A DNA stretch of 64,000 nucleotides, taken from Acidobacteria bacterium 13_1_20CM_3_53_8 (GTDB taxonomy: Bacteria; Acidobacteriota; Blastocatellia; Pyrinomonadales; Pyrinomonadaceae). Each line of letters begins with the position of its first letter. Position 1 is the first letter of the stretch. Under the pieces are notes generated by a model that was not told the origin of the DNA, searched no databases, and saw nothing but the letters and a program-made list of their open reading frames with translations. Position numbers and translations under genes: made by a program. The stretch spans positions 1-64,000 of the forward strand of contig MNJR01000049.1 in the NCBI GenBank assembly GCA_001920415.1, given 5' to 3'. Below are positions 42,046 to 51,036 of the stretch, one piece after another.

Positions 42046-43154
42046 TACTGCTTTCTCCCTTTCCCGCCTGAATTCATAGCAGAGTCAATAATTCTCTTCA
42101 TACGCTCGGCCAGGACGGAATAATCAAAATACTTTTTTGCAAGCTCTACATTTTTAGAACTTTTTCGAATCACCTCTGGTTCGTCCAGAATCCTCCTTAT
42201 TCTCTCGGCAAGCTTCTGCGGGTAGCCAGAATCTTTAACTCCATCGTAAGAGACCAGCATGTCCCGGTTAAGAACGAGCGCGGCCTCGCCAACGTCGCTC
42301 GCCAGAACATAGCGACCCGCCGCCAGGTAAAGAGGAAGTTTCCCAGTCGTTCTCACTTGACCGACCAGATTGTTTGTTTGGGTAGAGAGGCAGATGTCAA
42401 TGAGATTTAATTTTTCGGCTAATTGCTCATAAGGGATATACCCCATAAATTTTATCTTGTCTTCAATCCCGTATTTACGACAGCGAGCCTTAAGATGAGC
42501 TATGCCAGAGCCGTCGCCGATTAATATACCTACTACGGGCTTGTCTTTCAGCAGGCGCAGGGTCTCCACCAATTCCCAGCCATAGCACATCTGCAATTTT
42601 TCGCTCCAAACGGACGAGCCTACGACGCCCACAGTCACGAACTCGCTCAGTCCTGATTGTTCGCGCAAACGGCAGACATCTCTGGGGGCGAAAAGGGAAG
42701 TGTCCACGCCGTCCTGTAACACTTCGGCCTGAACTTTTCGCCGCAGCAGGTAATCCCTGTGAAGGCTTCCGCGTACGACTACCTTGTCCGCAACGCCGAG
42801 CGAAAAACTCTCAAGCACACGCGTCAAAAAAAGTCCTGTAGCTCCGCGCGTGCCAGAGGACTTCGCCAACTCGTAGATTGCGTCTCCCGTCTCAACGATG
42901 AGAACATTTCTGAATATCGCTTTGAATAAATAGGAAGCAATCACGCCTGAATATGACATGTCGAATACATAACTCACCTTCGGACGTGTGCGAAGCAAGA
43001 AAATAAGGAACTTGATTATCGCGCCCAGCCTTCTGCGCGAGCGGTATTTAATCTCTATACGGTAATCATCTGCTAGACGGGCGGCAAGCTCCCTGGCTCT
43101 ATGCCCCATGGCCGACTCGTACGAGCCATTAACTATGAATGCCACGGTCGTCAT
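42045..43154 (-). CDS. Glycosyltransferase family 4-like
   Basis: 369 residues. The C-terminal half has the GT-B signs VGVVGSSVWSEKL, YGIEDKIKFMGYIPYEQL and LYLAAGRYVLASDVGEAALV. The E-x7-E site is less canonical than in the neighbouring enzymes. The stop overlaps the methyltransferase start, indicating co-translation. Confidence 0.8.
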   Translation of the reverse strand: MTTVAFIVNGSYESAMGHRARELAARLADDYRIEIKYRSRRRLGAIIKFLIFLLRTRPKVSYVFDMSYSGVIASYLFKAIFRNVLIVETGDAIYELAKSSGTRGATGLFLTRVLESFSLGVADKVVVRGSLHRDYLLRRKVQAEVLQDGVDTSLFAPRDVCRLREQSGLSEFVTVGVVGSSVWSEKLQMCYGWELVETLRLLKDKPVVGILIGDGSGIAHLKARCRKYGIEDKIKFMGYIPYEQLAEKLNLIDICLSTQTNNLVGQVRTTGKLPLYLAAGRYVLASDVGEAALVLNRDMLVSYDGVKDSGYPQKLAERIRRILDEPEVIRKSSKNVELAKKYFDYSVLAERMKRIIDSAMNSGGKGRKQ

Positions 43155-43198
43155 TTAATGTTTGCTGGTTTTGAATCCAGATGATTCGGCCTGAGCGG

Positions 43199-44266
43199 TT
43201 AATTTGAAGAAGCTATGACTTCCAGGTAAGTCCGCTCGACCGCCTGAACCACTGAAGGCCAGCCGTACTCTTGGGCAGATGCTTCGGCCTTTTGTCCTAT
43301 AGAACAGATCAACTCCCTGTCACGAAGCGCCGCAACAGTTCCTTCCACCCACTCGTCAAGCGGGAACACAAACCCATCTCTCCCGGAGCTAATAATCTCG
43401 GAAGCGCCCGCGCAATCTGATGTGAAAACGGCCAGGCCTGACGCCATCGCCTCTAGAACGACCATTCCGAAGGCGTCATAAGTTGTTGGGAAGACGAAAG
43501 CGTCCGCGGCTGCGTAGTAGCGCTCTATCTCGGACGTGGGCGGAAGGATTCGCACGTTTTCTCCATGCCAGCGGTAACGCCTAGAGCGTGTCACGATTAC
43601 CATCTGAATATCTGGCGCGGCTTCGCTCAATGACTTCAGATGAGTGTGCGCTTTCGTCAGATCGCCAACGTAAAGCGCCACCGCTTGATCTTCAGCAATT
43701 CCCAGTTCGCGTCGCACGAGCGAGCGGAAGCGCACGCGGTTCGCGCTGCTGAAGCGGCGGTTATCAACGCCATGCGGTATAACTTTGATAGGGCATCGCA
43801 CCTGATAATGCTCGCGCAAATCCCCTGCAATCTTCTTCGATATGGCTATGACCTGGCTGTTATACTGCCTATAAAATTTCGACTCAGCGGCAGCCATCAA
43901 TTTAAGCGACAGGCGATTTCGTAGAGAGATTGAACGAAGCGAATTCAGATAAGAGGCGACACAGATGTGCGCCGTAACAACGTTAGGGCTACCGCCGCAA
44001 TACCCTTGCGCATGTGTTATATCAAATCCGGCTAGTGCCTCCGCGTGCCTACGCATTCCGAGCGGGAACGTTTGCACGCTTGATAAAGCATTGATACGCA
44101 ATGCACTAACTCTACGGAATTCCCAAGAGTTATTTGAGTGCGTATCTGACATGTTTGCGAAGACGGTAACTTCGTGATTTCTACTTAACCCGCACGCTAA
44201 AGTTTTAGTGTAAAGGCTGTGCCCGCCGGACGAATGCAGGTCATGTACAATGAGTGCTATCTTCAT
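43199..44266 (-). CDS. Glycosyltransferase family 4
   Basis: 355 residues from the ATG at 44266; the longer frame begins with a TTG at 44281 that adds five residues before the natural start MKIALIVHDL. The donor site is FPTTYDAFGMVVLEAMASG, and the N-terminal HDLHSSGGHSLYTK loop fits a GT4 acceptor domain. Confidence 0.87.
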   Translation of the reverse strand: MKIALIVHDLHSSGGHSLYTKTLACGLSRNHEVTVFANMSDTHSNNSWEFRRVSALRINALSSVQTFPLGMRRHAEALAGFDITHAQGYCGGSPNVVTAHICVASYLNSLRSISLRNRLSLKLMAAAESKFYRQYNSQVIAISKKIAGDLREHYQVRCPIKVIPHGVDNRRFSSANRVRFRSLVRRELGIAEDQAVALYVGDLTKAHTHLKSLSEAAPDIQMVIVTRSRRYRWHGENVRILPPTSEIERYYAAADAFVFPTTYDAFGMVVLEAMASGLAVFTSDCAGASEIISSGRDGFVFPLDEWVEGTVAALRDRELICSIGQKAEASAQEYGWPSVVQAVERTYLEVIASSN

Positions 44267-44320
44267 CGCTAGCAGAGTCAAACGCTTGACAGGTCTATCT
44301 CAAAACTTATCCGAATCTCT

Positions 44321-45628
44321 TTAGGTTGAAGCGGAGCCAGCAACTTTCTCAAACACTTTTGCCAGAGCGCTCAGATGTCTTTGCATTGAAAAAGTCTCTG
44401 CAACTTTACGAGCTTCTTGCCGCATCTGCGCCAGCTTTGCAGGGTCACGTAGGCACCGCACTATAGCTTCCGCTAAACTTGAGGAGGTTGGTGGGTCGCC
44501 AGATGCTAAAAGGCCGTTGACGCCGTCGTGAAGCCAATCTGCTATTCCGCCAACGGCGAAAGCTACAGCCGGGACACCGCGTAAGCCCGCTTCAGGCCCA
44601 ACTAGCCCGAATGGTTCAGGCCATAAGCTGGGCATGACCAGCAGGTCTGAATCGAGCAGAACTGTGTCGAGCTTATCGTCGTTCACCCAGCCGATGAATC
44701 TAATCTCCAAATCACTATCTTGCGCGCGCAACTTCGCAGCCTTTCGCTCCCATTCCGTCCGTTGCGGGCCATCGCCCGCGAAAGTCACGCGCAAAGGTTT
44801 TGCTATAGAGGCCCTCACTGTCGGTAGAGCTTCAAGGAAAGTTTCGCCCCCTTTGAGATTGCTCATGCGTCCGAGGAATAGCAAACGCCAGCGCTTTGAT
44901 TCACCGTTTCCGGTATCATTATTTTGTGTGCCAGCAAAATCATCTCTGCTATCAGTATAGCTGCCGACGCCATTTCCGTTCTCTAACTCGCCATGACCGT
45001 TTTCACCAGCTATCTCTCCTGACCAGACGACTGGCAACGAAACATTGAAGACTTTATCGGGATTAATTCCATTCCTGATAAATTCTGCACGCATGTGTTC
45101 CGAACCTGTCAGTATTGCTCTGTACTTGCTGAGCATCTCCAGCCTTTTCGACTGACGGCTGTAATCTTTTAGCATGGTCAGCGGATTCAACCCGCCGCAA
45201 CGGTTAGGGTAATAGTGCAGCAAGCATTCCCACCCGAAAGCGCGCGTGCAAGGCATAGTAGTCGGTCTTTTGAAAGTTTTTAACCCGCTGATGCAAGTTC
45301 CGTAATAGTCGTGAGCGAAAAGAATAGCCGGAGCAATATCAAGCAGCCTGGCTTCAACGCGCGGCTCCGTGACTTTATGAACATAAAGCAGATCGGGATG
45401 CCAATCCCGTAGCGCCGCCAGACTCTCGTCTTCACCAATATCAGATGCGCACAAGGCAGGCACGCCTTCAGGAATAGGAATCCGCTCTCTATTCTGTGGA
45501 GCATCAACCTCGCTCCAGAATAAGAGATTGTGTTTCAAGCGCTGCAACTCAGGGATGATGATGCTGCTCAGGTATGTTTCAACCCCGCCCGCTCTCCGCC
45601 TGCTCCAATTAACTAAAGCTATACGCAC
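44321..45628 (-). CDS. Glycosyltransferase family 4 with unusual Gly/Asn/Asp-rich insert
   Basis: 435 residues. RRRAGGVETYLSSII opens the N-terminal domain; LFLGRMSNLKGGETFLEAL and PSLWPEPFGLVGPEAG form the donor-binding C-domain. Between the domains, near residues 208-248, lies a stretch of about 40 residues made mostly of Gly, Asn, Asp, Glu and Ser, which lengthens the usual linker and is probably disordered. Confidence 0.85.
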   Translation of the reverse strand: MRIALVNWSRRRAGGVETYLSSIIIPELQRLKHNLLFWSEVDAPQNRERIPIPEGVPALCASDIGEDESLAALRDWHPDLLYVHKVTEPRVEARLLDIAPAILFAHDYYGTCISGLKTFKRPTTMPCTRAFGWECLLHYYPNRCGGLNPLTMLKDYSRQSKRLEMLSKYRAILTGSEHMRAEFIRNGINPDKVFNVSLPVVWSGEIAGENGHGELENGNGVGSYTDSRDDFAGTQNNDTGNGESKRWRLLFLGRMSNLKGGETFLEALPTVRASIAKPLRVTFAGDGPQRTEWERKAAKLRAQDSDLEIRFIGWVNDDKLDTVLLDSDLLVMPSLWPEPFGLVGPEAGLRGVPAVAFAVGGIADWLHDGVNGLLASGDPPTSSSLAEAIVRCLRDPAKLAQMRQEARKVAETFSMQRHLSALAKVFEKVAGSAST

Positions 45629-45667
45629 CTTTTATTACTACGGCCTAAGTTTTCTAACTATTTAGAA

Positions 45668-46555
45668 TTAAGGAAGACGAAGAATAGCAGACAGGGCAAC
45701 GCACAATCGCTCGCGCTTACTGGAACGCATATGTTGGACAAGCAGTTCGGTTTTATACGCTGCTCTTGTAAGAAATCGTCCAGCCATAAATCTGAACCCA
45801 AAGTGGCCGCTAAGCATGGGAGTGCCCCAAACGCTTATCTGTTCAATCTGCAATCCGACTGTTTCAGCTAATTTAGAAAGTTCTTGAGGCGTAAACAAGA
45901 AGAGATGGCCGTCAGCATCGGGCTTAAACTGATATGATTCCAGTTCATCAAAGTCACTAATTTCAGAATAGGTTGGCAGATTATTGCGGAAGTGTGCGCC
46001 ATTTGGCGTTGTAAGCAAGATACGCCCTTCCGGTTTGAGAAACTTTTTTAGATGATTCAATAGATCTTCTGGATGAGCTACGTGCTCAATCACCTCGCAA
46101 GCTATCACCAAATCGAACTTGCAAAGTTGAATTGGTGAGAGGTCAAACATGTTTCCGCCAACTACTTTGATTGTATCTCCTGTGCAGTATTCCTTGATCG
46201 CCCCGGTTATTTGCTCCTCCAGCAGGTCATTAACCACAACGCTACAGCCTACTTTCGTTAGACTGGCAGCTAATCCACCTCCTCCGGCGGCAACTTCCAG
46301 CACTCTTGTCGGTTTCAAACGTATAGCGTCTTGAATCGCCAGGAGCGAGCGCATACGCCCAAAAGCTTGATAAGACGGAGGCCATCCCGGACTGAATTTC
46401 CAGCCGTGAAAATCAGGCGATGATCTTGACTTAAATGGATAAATGGCAGACAAACCATCCCGGCACGTACGCATGAACAGCGAGTATTCTGGAAATTGAA
46501 TACAATCGAGTTCGCCTGCTTTCTTTGAGCTATTACGCATAGACCACACGACCAA
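45668..46555 (-). CDS. SAM-dependent methyltransferase (class I)
   Basis: 295 residues. VLEVAAGGGGLAASL is motif I, IACEVIEHVAHPEDLLNHL the acidic and VIEH segment, and LKPEGRILLTTPNGAHF motif III. It lies between two glycosyltransferases on the same strand. The substrate is unknown; sugar O-methylation is likely from the context. Confidence 0.82.
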   Translation of the reverse strand: MVVWSMRNSSKKAGELDCIQFPEYSLFMRTCRDGLSAIYPFKSRSSPDFHGWKFSPGWPPSYQAFGRMRSLLAIQDAIRLKPTRVLEVAAGGGGLAASLTKVGCSVVVNDLLEEQITGAIKEYCTGDTIKVVGGNMFDLSPIQLCKFDLVIACEVIEHVAHPEDLLNHLKKFLKPEGRILLTTPNGAHFRNNLPTYSEISDFDELESYQFKPDADGHLFLFTPQELSKLAETVGLQIEQISVWGTPMLSGHFGFRFMAGRFLTRAAYKTELLVQHMRSSKRERLCVALSAILRLP

Positions 46556-46612
46556 AATCGGCTCGTTAGGTATAGATGAATTTTAACGAAGAGCGTTCAA
46601 AAGTTTGATTTA

Positions 46613-47764
46613 TTAGCGAGGCGCTTGGCGCAGAGCCGAGATGGTATGCTTCACATCGAATCGATCTTGATACAGTTTTTTCGCTGACACGCTCATTCTG
46701 CTTCTAGCGTCTTTATCCGATAGCAGTCTATGCAGAGTTTCTGCGAACGCCGTATGATCTTCAACCGGCGTCAATGCGACGGCATTGCTCTCCGCCCATA
46801 AAGGCTCTGTTAGCGAACCCGTGGTCGTGACGACGGGAAGCCCGTGCGAAAGCCCAACCATCGTGCTCGTGCGCCGACTGCTAACGCCGTCAGGATAAGG
46901 CTGAAACATAAGGTCGCAAGCGCTAATGTGGCGCGAGAGATTTTCCGGCGACAGCCCGCCCGTCGCATGTATATGTGCGGCAATCCCAGAATGTTTTCGA
47001 ACAATCTCGTCGCGCAAAGATTCGCTTCGCCGCCCCAACAACAGAAGATCGAATTCACAATGAGTCTGCCAGAGCAGAGGTATTGCATCAATTAAAAGAG
47101 CATTTATGTTTCGCTCGCCAGTCCCCAAATGTCCGATTAAGATGTTTCCGTTTCGCGCGTAACGTTCGCGCACAACTCTCGCCCCTGCGTAATCTTCTGC
47201 GAAGGGTACGGTGCTCGGAATGGGTAGCCAATTAAACGGCACGCGCCTCCCCAGTGTGTACGGACGTAGGCACGCCTCCCAGGCAGGAATGGAGAGCCAG
47301 ACTTTATATGCAGCGTTCAAGATAGTTATGGTCATCAAGCGATGAACCAAGGCTACTGCGCTCTGCTTCCATGAGCCACCTCTGAAGGTCAAGTAAGGCT
47401 CATGGACCATAACTTCAACCAAGTCTTTATGTATCTTTGCGCGTTCGTATAACCAGAAGCAGAACGGCAAGTTCATAGACTGATACCCGTAGCCATGTGG
47501 AACCCACTGAACCAGAAGACGCCTTGGAGAGCTGAACTCGCTTAACATTTTCCCGGCACGCCGCAGGTCTGGTAGTGTCAGCTGATTCAACTCACGATGA
47601 ACCACCACACCTGCGCTCTGCGGCGTTGGCCCATCGGCGGGCGGACACCATACATGAACCTCATCACCTTCCGCCGCGAGTCCTGCTGCCACCTGGTGCG
47701 TGTAATCGCTGACGCCGCCCGGTTGCGGCGGGTACTCACTTGTTATGAAATGCCAGGATGTCAT
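46613..47764 (-). CDS. Glycosyltransferase (GT4-like)
   Basis: 383 residues. SEYPPQPGGVSDYTHQVAAG is the N-terminal loop; IGHLGTGERNINALLI and MFQPYPDGVSSRRTS replace the more usual donor-site sequences, so it is a diverged GT-B enzyme. Its start overlaps by four bases the stop of the GNAT gene upstream. Confidence 0.83.
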   Translation of the reverse strand: MTSWHFITSEYPPQPGGVSDYTHQVAAGLAAEGDEVHVWCPPADGPTPQSAGVVVHRELNQLTLPDLRRAGKMLSEFSSPRRLLVQWVPHGYGYQSMNLPFCFWLYERAKIHKDLVEVMVHEPYLTFRGGSWKQSAVALVHRLMTITILNAAYKVWLSIPAWEACLRPYTLGRRVPFNWLPIPSTVPFAEDYAGARVVRERYARNGNILIGHLGTGERNINALLIDAIPLLWQTHCEFDLLLLGRRSESLRDEIVRKHSGIAAHIHATGGLSPENLSRHISACDLMFQPYPDGVSSRRTSTMVGLSHGLPVVTTTGSLTEPLWAESNAVALTPVEDHTAFAETLHRLLSDKDARSRMSVSAKKLYQDRFDVKHTISALRQAPR

Positions 47765-48279
47765 CCTTTAACTTCGTGAGATACGGGCAGCCACACCATC
47801 TGGACCAGTTCCTCTACCCAACCCAGTTGACGGTAAAGCCTACGCGCGCTTTCATTCCTAGCGATGACTTGAAGCTCAAGACGAGTAATATCTCGCTCTT
47901 GAAACCAGTTGACAGCTTCTGCTACGAGTTTTCCACCTATCCCACGGCTTCTGTAAGAGTCATGAACGAAAACTTCGCTTATGAAGCCGACCTGACTGCC
48001 GCCGAAATATTGCGGAAGAGAGCGTATCCTACCGGCTAGAAATCCTACGAGTTCGTAGTTATCTGCTGCGACGAACAGACAGCCAAAGCGACCAAGAATC
48101 GGATTCAACGAGTTGGCCCAACGCTGAAAAGCGTCAACGGGTAGTTCTATAAGCATCCCGTTCTCTTTCTGATGCTCGTAAAGTGCTAGCCACAGCGGTT
48201 CTATGAAAGAGAGATCGTCGCTGCCTACCAGCCGAATCACCACAGACCCGGACGCGCTCGCACGCTCGCCTTCACTCAT
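47761..48279 (-). CDS. GNAT family acyltransferase
   Basis: 172 residues. The CoA-binding motif A is seen in EVFVHDSYRSRGIGGKLVAE, followed by LELQVIARNESARRLYRQLG. It lies directly downstream of an amino acid:carrier-protein ligase and a carrier protein. GNAT enzymes can take acyl or aminoacyl groups from carrier proteins or CoA, so it may be part of an aminoacyl transfer route; ordinary N-acetylation of an amino sugar is the alternative. Confidence 0.82.
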   Translation of the reverse strand: MSEGERASASGSVVIRLVGSDDLSFIEPLWLALYEHQKENGMLIELPVDAFQRWANSLNPILGRFGCLFVAADNYELVGFLAGRIRSLPQYFGGSQVGFISEVFVHDSYRSRGIGGKLVAEAVNWFQERDITRLELQVIARNESARRLYRQLGWVEELVQMVWLPVSHEVKG

Positions 48280-48319
48280 TATCAGGCACCCGTCTTCTTT
48301 CGCTGAACAATAGATTGCT

Positions 48320-49501
48320 TCAAACTGTCATCCCGGTTCTTACTGCGTCAGGCCAGAGCACGGGATCGAGACCGTACTGGGCTAGAAATGCCAGGACTAA
48401 TCTTTCAAGCCCGAACCCGACGCAGCTTGTGTGAAGCGGCTCTTCATTCGCGCTCTTAATGCTGAAAGAGCGACCGAAAAAATCTTGATGATAGTTGAAT
48501 GATCCCACCGCCAGCGTGTCTAGTTTGTAAGGCAGGCATGCGCGAGCTTCGTACTTTAGATCAAACGCTGATTGGAACATGGTCTGCGAAGAATAGTCTT
48601 CTATGAAAAACGGGTCTGTAGCGCTCTTGATTTCGTATGACAGCCCCCACTCATCGAAAAGAGCGACGGTCTCGTCAATCGCCTTCTGCCTTTGAGCGAG
48701 GACGTACTGTTTAGAGCCTACGAAAATAATCTCGCGCATGGTGAAATCCCACAGGCGCTCAAGCGTCTTAAGATTGCCAGACTCGTAACGAAAGCATTTG
48801 CCAATCGCTGTGACGGCTCTAGATTCCGGCTGGCAGCTATCTGCGAGCCATACATACCAGTGGAAGCAGATGGACGGCGCAAGTAGACATTCAATCCCGC
48901 TCAGGTTTTCAGGCTGGCAGCTTAGCTCGCTCCCATCCCAGCGAGCGTTTTTGGCAAACTCTTGAACGGATTCCAGGTCTTCGCGAAGATGTGTGACCAA
49001 TGTCAATGAGTGCGGGAAAGATCGTATGTATTTGCAGCGATCCAGAGCATCGGCACCAATCAAGCTTGGGAATTGATACGGCGCAGCAGAAAATTTCTTC
49101 GCCATGCGGCGCAGTTCGCCGTCAAAAAATTCCATCAACCCCGTCAGAAAAGCGCCCAGTCCGTAACGACCCGGCGCGTACTCGAACAACTCTCCCAGAT
49201 CAAAGAGCGCCGGGTGCGGGTCCTCGCCGAAAGGGACAGCATGATCTTGCCGACTGATCAGGATTTTGGTGTCGCCGGGGCGGTAAGCGTGACTCATCTT
49301 TTCGGCAACCTCAGCGATTCTGGACGCTATCATTTCCGCCTTCTCATCATTGCCGGGATGCAATCGAAAGCGAACTCGATTGCGCTCTTCCGAAGTAAGG
49401 TTAAACTCTTCGAGCGCCTCGGAGACGTAGTACAGCTTGCTCAGGAAATCAGGAATCAACTCCGGCGGGATGGCCGCCTTCAGGTCTGCGTAATAAACCA
49501 T
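48320..49501 (-). CDS. Amino acid:carrier-protein ligase (class II aaRS-like)
   Basis: 393 residues resembling the catalytic core of atypical seryl-tRNA synthetases without a tRNA-binding arm. Class II motif 2 is FRYE (237-240) with TMREI (254-258) and motif 3 is GFGLERL (362-368). Cys156 (DRCKYIRSFP), Glu204 (GIECLLAPS) and Cys360 (TSCVGFG) are candidate zinc ligands by analogy with the Bradyrhizobium enzyme. Such proteins adenylate a small amino acid (Gly or Ala in known cases) and load it on the phosphopantetheine of a carrier protein instead of tRNA. The carrier protein gene is 17 bases upstream. Its place inside a polysaccharide locus with an MBOAT suggests that the amino acid ends on a glycan. 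Confidence 0.85.
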   Translation of the reverse strand: MVYYADLKAAIPPELIPDFLSKLYYVSEALEEFNLTSEERNRVRFRLHPGNDEKAEMIASRIAEVAEKMSHAYRPGDTKILISRQDHAVPFGEDPHPALFDLGELFEYAPGRYGLGAFLTGLMEFFDGELRRMAKKFSAAPYQFPSLIGADALDRCKYIRSFPHSLTLVTHLREDLESVQEFAKNARWDGSELSCQPENLSGIECLLAPSICFHWYVWLADSCQPESRAVTAIGKCFRYESGNLKTLERLWDFTMREIIFVGSKQYVLAQRQKAIDETVALFDEWGLSYEIKSATDPFFIEDYSSQTMFQSAFDLKYEARACLPYKLDTLAVGSFNYHQDFFGRSFSIKSANEEPLHTSCVGFGLERLVLAFLAQYGLDPVLWPDAVRTGMTV

Positions 49502-49518
49502 TCAGTCCTCCAGATGAA

Positions 49519-49803
49519 TTAAGCAGAGGCACTGCTGTCCCTGACCGCTCGCACAATCGCTGGAACACTCACGAGGTCGGCTAGCACGAAATTAGGAAAC
49601 GTCACGCCGAACTCCTTTTCTAGCTGTATGACCAACTCCATGTGCCCAAGCGAATCCCAGCCTGCCGGATTTCCCATGCCCAGTTGGCCCTCAGCTTCTT
49701 GCGGGGAAAGGTGAAACATCTCTGCAATGACGCTTCGAACTCGTTTCTCTATTTCCGCTTCGCTCTGCGTCACGCTACCGGCTTGATCGTAACTTTGACT
49801 CAT
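49519..49803 (-). CDS. Acyl carrier protein-like aminoacyl carrier
   Basis: 94 residues, a four-helix carrier protein with the phosphopantetheine attachment site at Ser51 in AGWDSLGHMELV. The sequence EKEFGVTFPNFVLADLVSVP forms the later helices. It lies between the ligase and the MBOAT gene on the same strand and is their probable shared partner, as DltC is for DltA and DltB. Confidence 0.9.
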   Translation of the reverse strand: MSQSYDQAGSVTQSEAEIEKRVRSVIAEMFHLSPQEAEGQLGMGNPAGWDSLGHMELVIQLEKEFGVTFPNFVLADLVSVPAIVRAVRDSSASA

Positions 49804-49824
49804 TATCTCCTCATTCTTTGAAGA

Positions 49825-50985
49825 TTAAATTTGGCCCAAAACTTTTAATATCCTTGAAGGAAGAATCCAGCATGAGCAGACAAACACGTAGGTCAGGATT
49901 GGACCCAAAATTCGCATCGTCGCTCCGTTTGTCTCAAACTGTTTCGAGGCTCGCCTGTGCCTGTACCATATGAAGCAGCAGAAGCCTATGCCGTGCAGCA
50001 TTCCCCAGATCACCCAGTACCAGTTCGCGCCGTGCCAGAGACCAACAAGGAAGAATATGATTAGCGTGTTTAGATAGAGATTGACTCTTTGCTGGCCCCA
50101 GCGTGTGTAGAACAGGTAATCTCTGAAGACAGACGTGGCGGTCATGTTCCAGTTAGCCCAGAACTCGGAAATGTTTGGACGACCAAAGGGCGCGTTGAAG
50201 CTCGGCGGCAGGCTCACGCTCCACATCAACGCCAGGCACTCCATAAGTTTGTAAAAACCCCACCAAGTCAACAGAAAGCTCCAGGGAGAGATGCCGAACG
50301 AATCAAGAAGTTTTATCCAATATGGCACGCCCTGAGTTCCGCTTGCGAACATTGTCGCGTGCAATCTGCTCAATGTTATCCCGCAAACAAGGAGCGCCGT
50401 CGCCCTCAGCGCATTGAGCACCCACGTTCTAGTATAGACTGCGCGCGCCACCTCAGCTTCGCGCATAAAGGGAAGCTGAGACTCGAATTGAGAGTAACGC
50501 AGTAGCGGCCCGAAAACCGTAAAGGGCATGCATGTCCAAATAGCGAAGGTGAGCAAGCTGGGCTGAGCAATACGACCTGAGCCGAACTCCCAGAGGAAAG
50601 TAACCAGACGCAGCAGCAACCACATATCAACGCTGAACAGCGACCACTCGATTCCGCCTACCAGCAATCCTTTAGTCTCAATCTGATACCATCGTCCGAC
50701 AATAAACGCGACCACCAGAGCAATCAGTGCTGCGCAAGACCAACGCCAGCGAAGCCTTCTCTTCGCATCACTGTTCGCCGTGATTCGTGCAAGGCTAGTA
50801 ACAAACAGGAGAACGATCACATTGATTAGCACGTAGCCGACTGCCAGTTGGCGATAGACCAAAGCTATGCCCAGCAGGCTCAGCACTAAGAACCCTGAAG
50901 CCCTTCGAAGAAAAGAGAAGCTGATGACGAGCGCGCCACTGATGAGACAGATTAAAATCTGAACTATCGGAATGGATTCAAACAT
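49825..50985 (-). CDS. MBOAT family membrane O-acyltransferase (DltB-like)
   Basis: 386 residues with about ten membrane helices. The MBOAT signature is present: ISEFWANWNMTATSVFRDYL and the catalytic-type His regions LVGLWHGANWYWVIWGMLHG. DltB and AlgI are relatives that pass acyl groups through the membrane to an extracytoplasmic polymer. Its gene is 21 bases upstream of the carrier protein gene, which supports a carrier-protein-dependent O-(amino)acylation of the exported polysaccharide. Confidence 0.87.
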   Translation of the reverse strand: MFESIPIVQILICLISGALVISFSFLRRASGFLVLSLLGIALVYRQLAVGYVLINVIVLLFVTSLARITANSDAKRRLRWRWSCAALIALVVAFIVGRWYQIETKGLLVGGIEWSLFSVDMWLLLRLVTFLWEFGSGRIAQPSLLTFAIWTCMPFTVFGPLLRYSQFESQLPFMREAEVARAVYTRTWVLNALRATALLVCGITLSRLHATMFASGTQGVPYWIKLLDSFGISPWSFLLTWWGFYKLMECLALMWSVSLPPSFNAPFGRPNISEFWANWNMTATSVFRDYLFYTRWGQQRVNLYLNTLIIFFLVGLWHGANWYWVIWGMLHGIGFCCFIWYRHRRASKQFETNGATMRILGPILTYVFVCSCWILPSRILKVLGQI

Positions 50986-51036
50986 TGAGCAAAGGAATAA
51001 AGGGCAATGTGATGGCTGGGTTCTGCTATATCCAAA

